This document shows positions 61,356-64,000 of a stretch of DNA of 64,000 bases, piece after piece. The stretch is from Conexibacter sp. CPCC 205762. GTDB taxonomy: Bacteria; Actinomycetota; Thermoleophilia; Solirubrobacterales; Solirubrobacteraceae. The first letter of the stretch is position 1. Each line of letters begins with the position of its first letter. Under the pieces are notes generated by a model, which saw only the letters and a program-made list of their open reading frames with translations, ran no database searches and had not been told where the DNA came from. The stretch is from positions 1 through 64,000 of the forward strand of contig NZ_JAUTDN010000038.1 of the NCBI RefSeq assembly GCF_030646155.1. The letters run 5' to 3'. A program made the translations under genes and the position numbers.

Positions 61356-63644
61356 TCAGCCGCGCGGGACGGCCGCGCTGCCGGCGGCGGGCGCTGCCAG
61401 CAGCGCGCGCGCCTCGCCGAGCGCGCTCGTGAGCACGATCGCGTCGGCTTGCGCGAGGCGGGCGAGCGGGAGGGGCGCCTCCACGACCTGCCGGCCCGCC
61501 GCGCGCGCCGCGGCGAGCAGCCGCGCACGGCTGACGCTCGGCAGGATCCGCCCGTCGGCCGGCGCGGTCAGCAGCGTCTCGCCGGTCACCGCGATGACCG
61601 CCGCCCACGAGGCTTCGAGCACGTTGCCGGCGCCGTCGACCAGCAGCGGCGTCGCGTCGGCGTCGCCGGTCTGGTGTCGCGCCTCGGCGGTCAGCTCGTC
61701 GAGCAGGTCGCGGTCGAGCCACTTGTGCGCCCCGAGCCCGCCGGGGAGCGTGAAGGGGACGAGCGGGACCGGCCGGGTGCGGGGAGCGGTGGGGGCGGTG
61801 GCGACGGTCGTCGTCGCGTCGGCGGGGGCGAGCGCGATTCTGAGCCGGTGCGGCCCGTCCAGCCCTGATGCGGCGGCCGCGATCTCGTCGGCGAGCCCGT
61901 CGGGCAGCGTGAGCCCGTAGAGCGTTCGCGCGCTTGCCGCGAGCCGCGCGAGGTGCTCGCTCAGCGCGAGCGCAGCGCCGTCGCGCACGAGCAGCGTCTC
62001 GAAGATCCCGCGCGCCGGGTCGGGCCGGCGGCGCGGATGGCGGAGGGCGGGGGGTGGCAGGTCCGTGACCGCTCGGGTGGGGGAGGGGGCGAGCGTGCCG
62101 CCGATCGCGGCGATCAGCGGGCGCGCCTTGACGTGGCACTCCTCCAGCTCCGCGGCCGGGTCGGAGTCGGCGACGATCCCGCCGCCGGCGCCGAGCCAGA
62201 GGCGGCCGGCGGCGGCCTCGAAGGTGCGGATCGCGACGTTCAGCTCCAGTCCCGCGAGCGGGCTCGCGTAGCCGATCGCGCCGGTGTAGACCTCGCGTGC
62301 CGTCGCCTCCAGCGCGTCGATCACCTGCAGCGCATGGACCTTCGGCGCGCCGGTGACCGAGCCCGGCGGGAAGGTCGCGCGCAGCAGCGCGCCGTCGCCG
62401 ACGTCGGCGCGGAGCGTGCCGCGCACCCGCGAGACGAGGTGCCAGAGGCCCGGATGCGCCTCGGCCTCCGGGACCGGCGCGGCGACGACCGAGCCGTAGT
62501 CGCAGACGCGCCCGAGGTCGTTGCGCATCAGGTCGACGATCATCACGTGCTCGGCATGGTCCTTCGGCGAGGCCAGCAGCCGCGCCCGCGCAGCGGCCGC
62601 CGACGGCCGCTCGGCGTCGCCGTCGCGCGCGATCGTCCCCTTGATCGGAGCCGTCTCGACCGCGCGGCCGCGGCGCCGCAGGAACAGCTCCGGCGAGAGC
62701 GAGGCGACTCCGCCGTCCGGCGTCGGGAAGAGCGCGCCGTAGGCCGGGTCGAGCCGCTCCTGCGCACGGCCGTAGAGGTCGATCAGGGCGTCGCCGGCGC
62801 CGGCCGCGGTCGCGTCGCCGGGCCACCCCGCCTCGAAGCGGAGGCAGATGTTCGCCTGGAACAGCTCACCGGCCGCGATCCGCTCGCGGCAGTCGGCGAC
62901 CGCGGCGAGATGCGCGGCGGCGCCGTCCCCGGCGACGTGGAACTGCGGCGCCGCGGCCGCGCCGCGCTTTGTGTCAGGCGCCCCGCGGTTTGTGTCGGCC
63001 GCGCCGCGATGTGCGTCGGCTGCGCCGCGGTTTGCGTCACCCGCGCCGGCGAGGAGCGCGCGGAGGTGGTCGAGGCGGGCGGCGAGGGCCTGTTCGCGCG
63101 CGGGGCTGGCGAGCGCCTCGAACCACCAGCGGCCGGCCGGGTCGCGGTGCAGCAGATGGTCGTAGTAGGCGAGCTGGAACGGCGGCAGCGGGACCGGGCG
63201 GGGCGGAGGCGGAGGCAGCCGCTCGACCCGCCCGCCGAGCTGGAAGCCGAGCCACCCGAACCACCCGCCGCCGACGGCGTCGGCGGGTGGGGAGGCGTCG
63301 TGCGGGGCGGGGGCGCTGCCGGCGGCGTCGGCGGGTGGGGAGGCGTCGTGCGGGGCGGGGGCGCTGCCGACGGCGTCGGCGGGTGGGGCGGCGTTGTGCG
63401 GGGCGGGGGCGGCATCGGCGGGGGCGGCGGCGTCGGGAGCGAGCGGAGGCAGCGCGTCGAGCAGCGCGAAGGGGTCCTCGTCGGGGCCGGCGATGCGCAG
63501 CGGCGAGGCGCCGACGATCGCGCCGCCGCCGGCCCAGCGGCCGCTGAGCGCGAACGGCAGCGGCTCGTGCGCCAGCGCGCCCGCCGCCGCGGCGACGGAC
63601 CAGTCGCCGGCGAGCGGCACGCGCAGCAGCCGCACGGCGTCCAT
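61356..63644 (-). CDS. aminodeoxychorismate synthase I / aminodeoxychorismate lyase fusion (PabB-PabC)
   Basis: 762 residues. PabB part (about 1-490) turns chorismate and ammonia into aminodeoxychorismate: PIKGT (Lys, PabB-type rather than TrpE's Ala), MIVDLMRNDLGRV, VTGAPKVHALQVI, TGAIGYASP and GGGIVADSDPAAELEE. PabC part (about 525-762) is PLP-dependent and releases p-aminobenzoate: GIFETLLVRDG, LGAHKWLDR with the Schiff-base Lys, and NVLEASWAAVIAV. Two tandem-repeat blocks lie in the PabB N-terminal region. Start ATG 63644; no Shine-Dalgarno (the strand reads CCTCC there). First step to folate. Confidence 0.88.
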   Translation of the reverse strand: MDAVRLLRVPLAGDWSVAAAAGALAHEPLPFALSGRWAGGGAIVGASPLRIAGPDEDPFALLDALPPLAPDAAAPADAAPAPHNAAPPADAVGSAPAPHDASPPADAAGSAPAPHDASPPADAVGGGWFGWLGFQLGGRVERLPPPPPRPVPLPPFQLAYYDHLLHRDPAGRWWFEALASPAREQALAARLDHLRALLAGAGDANRGAADAHRGAADTNRGAPDTKRGAAAAPQFHVAGDGAAAHLAAVADCRERIAAGELFQANICLRFEAGWPGDATAAGAGDALIDLYGRAQERLDPAYGALFPTPDGGVASLSPELFLRRRGRAVETAPIKGTIARDGDAERPSAAAARARLLASPKDHAEHVMIVDLMRNDLGRVCDYGSVVAAPVPEAEAHPGLWHLVSRVRGTLRADVGDGALLRATFPPGSVTGAPKVHALQVIDALEATAREVYTGAIGYASPLAGLELNVAIRTFEAAAGRLWLGAGGGIVADSDPAAELEECHVKARPLIAAIGGTLAPSPTRAVTDLPPPALRHPRRRPDPARGIFETLLVRDGAALALSEHLARLAASARTLYGLTLPDGLADEIAAAASGLDGPHRLRIALAPADATTTVATAPTAPRTRPVPLVPFTLPGGLGAHKWLDRDLLDELTAEARHQTGDADATPLLVDGAGNVLEASWAAVIAVTGETLLTAPADGRILPSVSRARLLAAARAAGRQVVEAPLPLARLAQADAIVLTSALGEARALLAAPAAGSAAVPRG
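62959..63042. repeat. four 21-bp tandem repeats inside pabBC
   Basis: Units at 62959-62979, 62980-63000, 63001-63021 and 63022-63042 with core GCGCCGCG-TTTG-GTC-G; they encode a seven-residue repeat (GAADTNR-like) on the minus strand. In frame, so the protein keeps its reading frame. Confidence 0.8.
63270..63413. repeat. three 48-bp tandem repeats inside pabBC
   Basis: Units 63270-63317, 63318-63365 and 63366-63413, differing at a few positions. They encode a 16-residue Ala/Pro/Ser/Asp-rich repeat (APAPHDASPPADA) in the linker between the N-terminal segment and the PabB core, at about residues 77-125. Confidence 0.88.
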
Positions 63645-63708
63645 GGCGAGGAGGATATGCGCCGCCCCGCCGCGTCGCTCCGTGCCGTCTCCGGCAGCCC
63701 CAGGCGAC

Positions 63709-63722
63709 GTTCTCGCGAGAAC
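63709..63722. promoter_or_regulatory. perfect palindrome between pabBC and ABC ATPase genes
   Basis: GTTCTCGCGAGAAC, a perfect 14-bp dyad, midway in the 178-bp divergent gap (65 bp upstream of pabBC, 100 bp upstream of the ABC gene). A candidate operator; no regulator gene lies next to it in the window. Confidence 0.45.
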
Positions 63723-63822
63723 CGCTCCAGCCGGCAGCACCGTCGCGCGGATACGTGCCGGCGCGAGCGATGCAGCCCGCGGCATCAGCGCGCGGTGAGG
63801 TGCCCGCGCTAGCGTTGCCGCG

Positions 63823-64000
63823 ATGGCCGCGAACGCGCACAGCGGGGGCGAGGGGCTGGAGCTGCGCGGCGTCGCGCTCACGCTCGGCGGGCGGCCGGTG
63901 CTGCGCGACGTCTCCTGCGCTGTGCCGAAGGGAGCGGTGACGGTCGTGATCGCGCCCTCCGGCGCCGGCAAGAGCACACTGCTGCGCTGCTGCAACCGCC
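63823..64000 (+). CDS. ABC transporter ATP-binding protein (5' part only)
   Basis: 59 residues before the window ends. ELRGVALTLGGRPVLRDVSCAVPKGAVTVVIAPSGAGKSTLLRCCNR shows the first strand, A-loop region and Walker A (APSGAGKST; Ala replaces the usual first Gly). The LLRCCNR ending resembles the phosphate/amino-acid importer branch. Transporter type cannot be settled without the rest. Confidence 0.85.
   Translation, partial: MAANAHSGGEGLELRGVALTLGGRPVLRDVSCAVPKGAVTVVIAPSGAGKSTLLRCCNR

Noticed and set aside
60109..62826. Long minus-strand open frame across the sigma/secreted-protein gap and pabBC
   Set aside because: Arg-rich, runs through a clear terminator at 61309-61336 and an opposing gene; no recognisable domain.
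62959..63413. CRISPR-like repeat spacing in pabBC
   Set aside because: Repeats are contiguous 21- and 48-bp units without spacers, in frame with the protein; no cas genes.

Overview
The window is very GC-rich bacterial chromosome (roughly 70% or more by eye) with dense, mostly head-to-tail genes and many stop/start overlaps. Gene content (complete 14-subunit NADH dehydrogenase, FadR/TetR/MerR regulators, MMPL transporter, ANTAR protein, 7Fe ferredoxin next to Mn-type superoxide dismutase, lipoprotein cytochrome c and cupredoxins) fits an aerobic, soil-type actinobacterium. The combination of extreme GC with heavy use of the Arg codon AGA, and secreted proteins ending in small Ala/Lys/Thr-rich beta domains, makes me suspect a deep-branching actinobacterium of the Thermoleophilia/Solirubrobacterales (Conexibacter-like) type. 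That placement is inference; no rRNA or tRNA gene is visible.

Layout. 0.1-5.6 kb: a small membrane ORF, a TetR regulator divergent from a short-chain dehydrogenase with two matching operators between them, a large secreted amidase, a second TetR. 5.6-9.7 kb: secreted CocE/NonD-type hydrolase divergent from two exported copper-site proteins (a SURNod19-like/cupredoxin fusion and a small cupredoxin). 9.7-14.5 kb: dehydrogenase plus acyl-CoA dehydrogenase, a NarL-type two-component system, a dehydrogenase. 14.6-22 kb: MMPL exporter, ANTAR protein, lipoprotein with an OmpR-type two-component system, and a PAS-GAF-GGDEF-HD-GYP c-di-GMP enzyme. 22-28.3 kb: membrane protein, saccharopine-dehydrogenase-like enzyme, an alpha/beta hydrolase without its nucleophile, SulP permease with a MerR regulator, Fic protein. 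28.5-35.4 kb: acetate module (SatP-like permease, acetyl-CoA synthetase), a PQQ-dependent quinohemoprotein, and another acyl-CoA synthetase. 35.4-39.5 kb: FUSC exporter, serS, cytochrome c and cupredoxin lipoproteins, and a 286-bp gap with a four-palindrome array.

39.6-54.5 kb is nuoABCDEFGHIJKLMN in canonical order, closed by a strong terminator. 54.6-64 kb: FadR-type regulator with an MFS transporter, hemW, a SufR-like regulator divergent from sodA and a ferredoxin, an ECF sigma factor divergent from a secreted repeat protein, a PabB-PabC fusion with in-frame tandem repeats, and the start of an ABC ATPase cut by the window edge.

Functionally the region is energy and redox metabolism: alcohol/aldehyde oxidation by PQQ enzyme and cytochrome c, acetate capture, complex I, and Fe-S/superoxide defence. 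I found no defence island, prophage, insertion sequence or CRISPR array. The least explained signals are the palindrome array at 38987-39063, the AGA codon preference, the SURNod19-cupredoxin fusion, and the nucleophile-less hydrolase.
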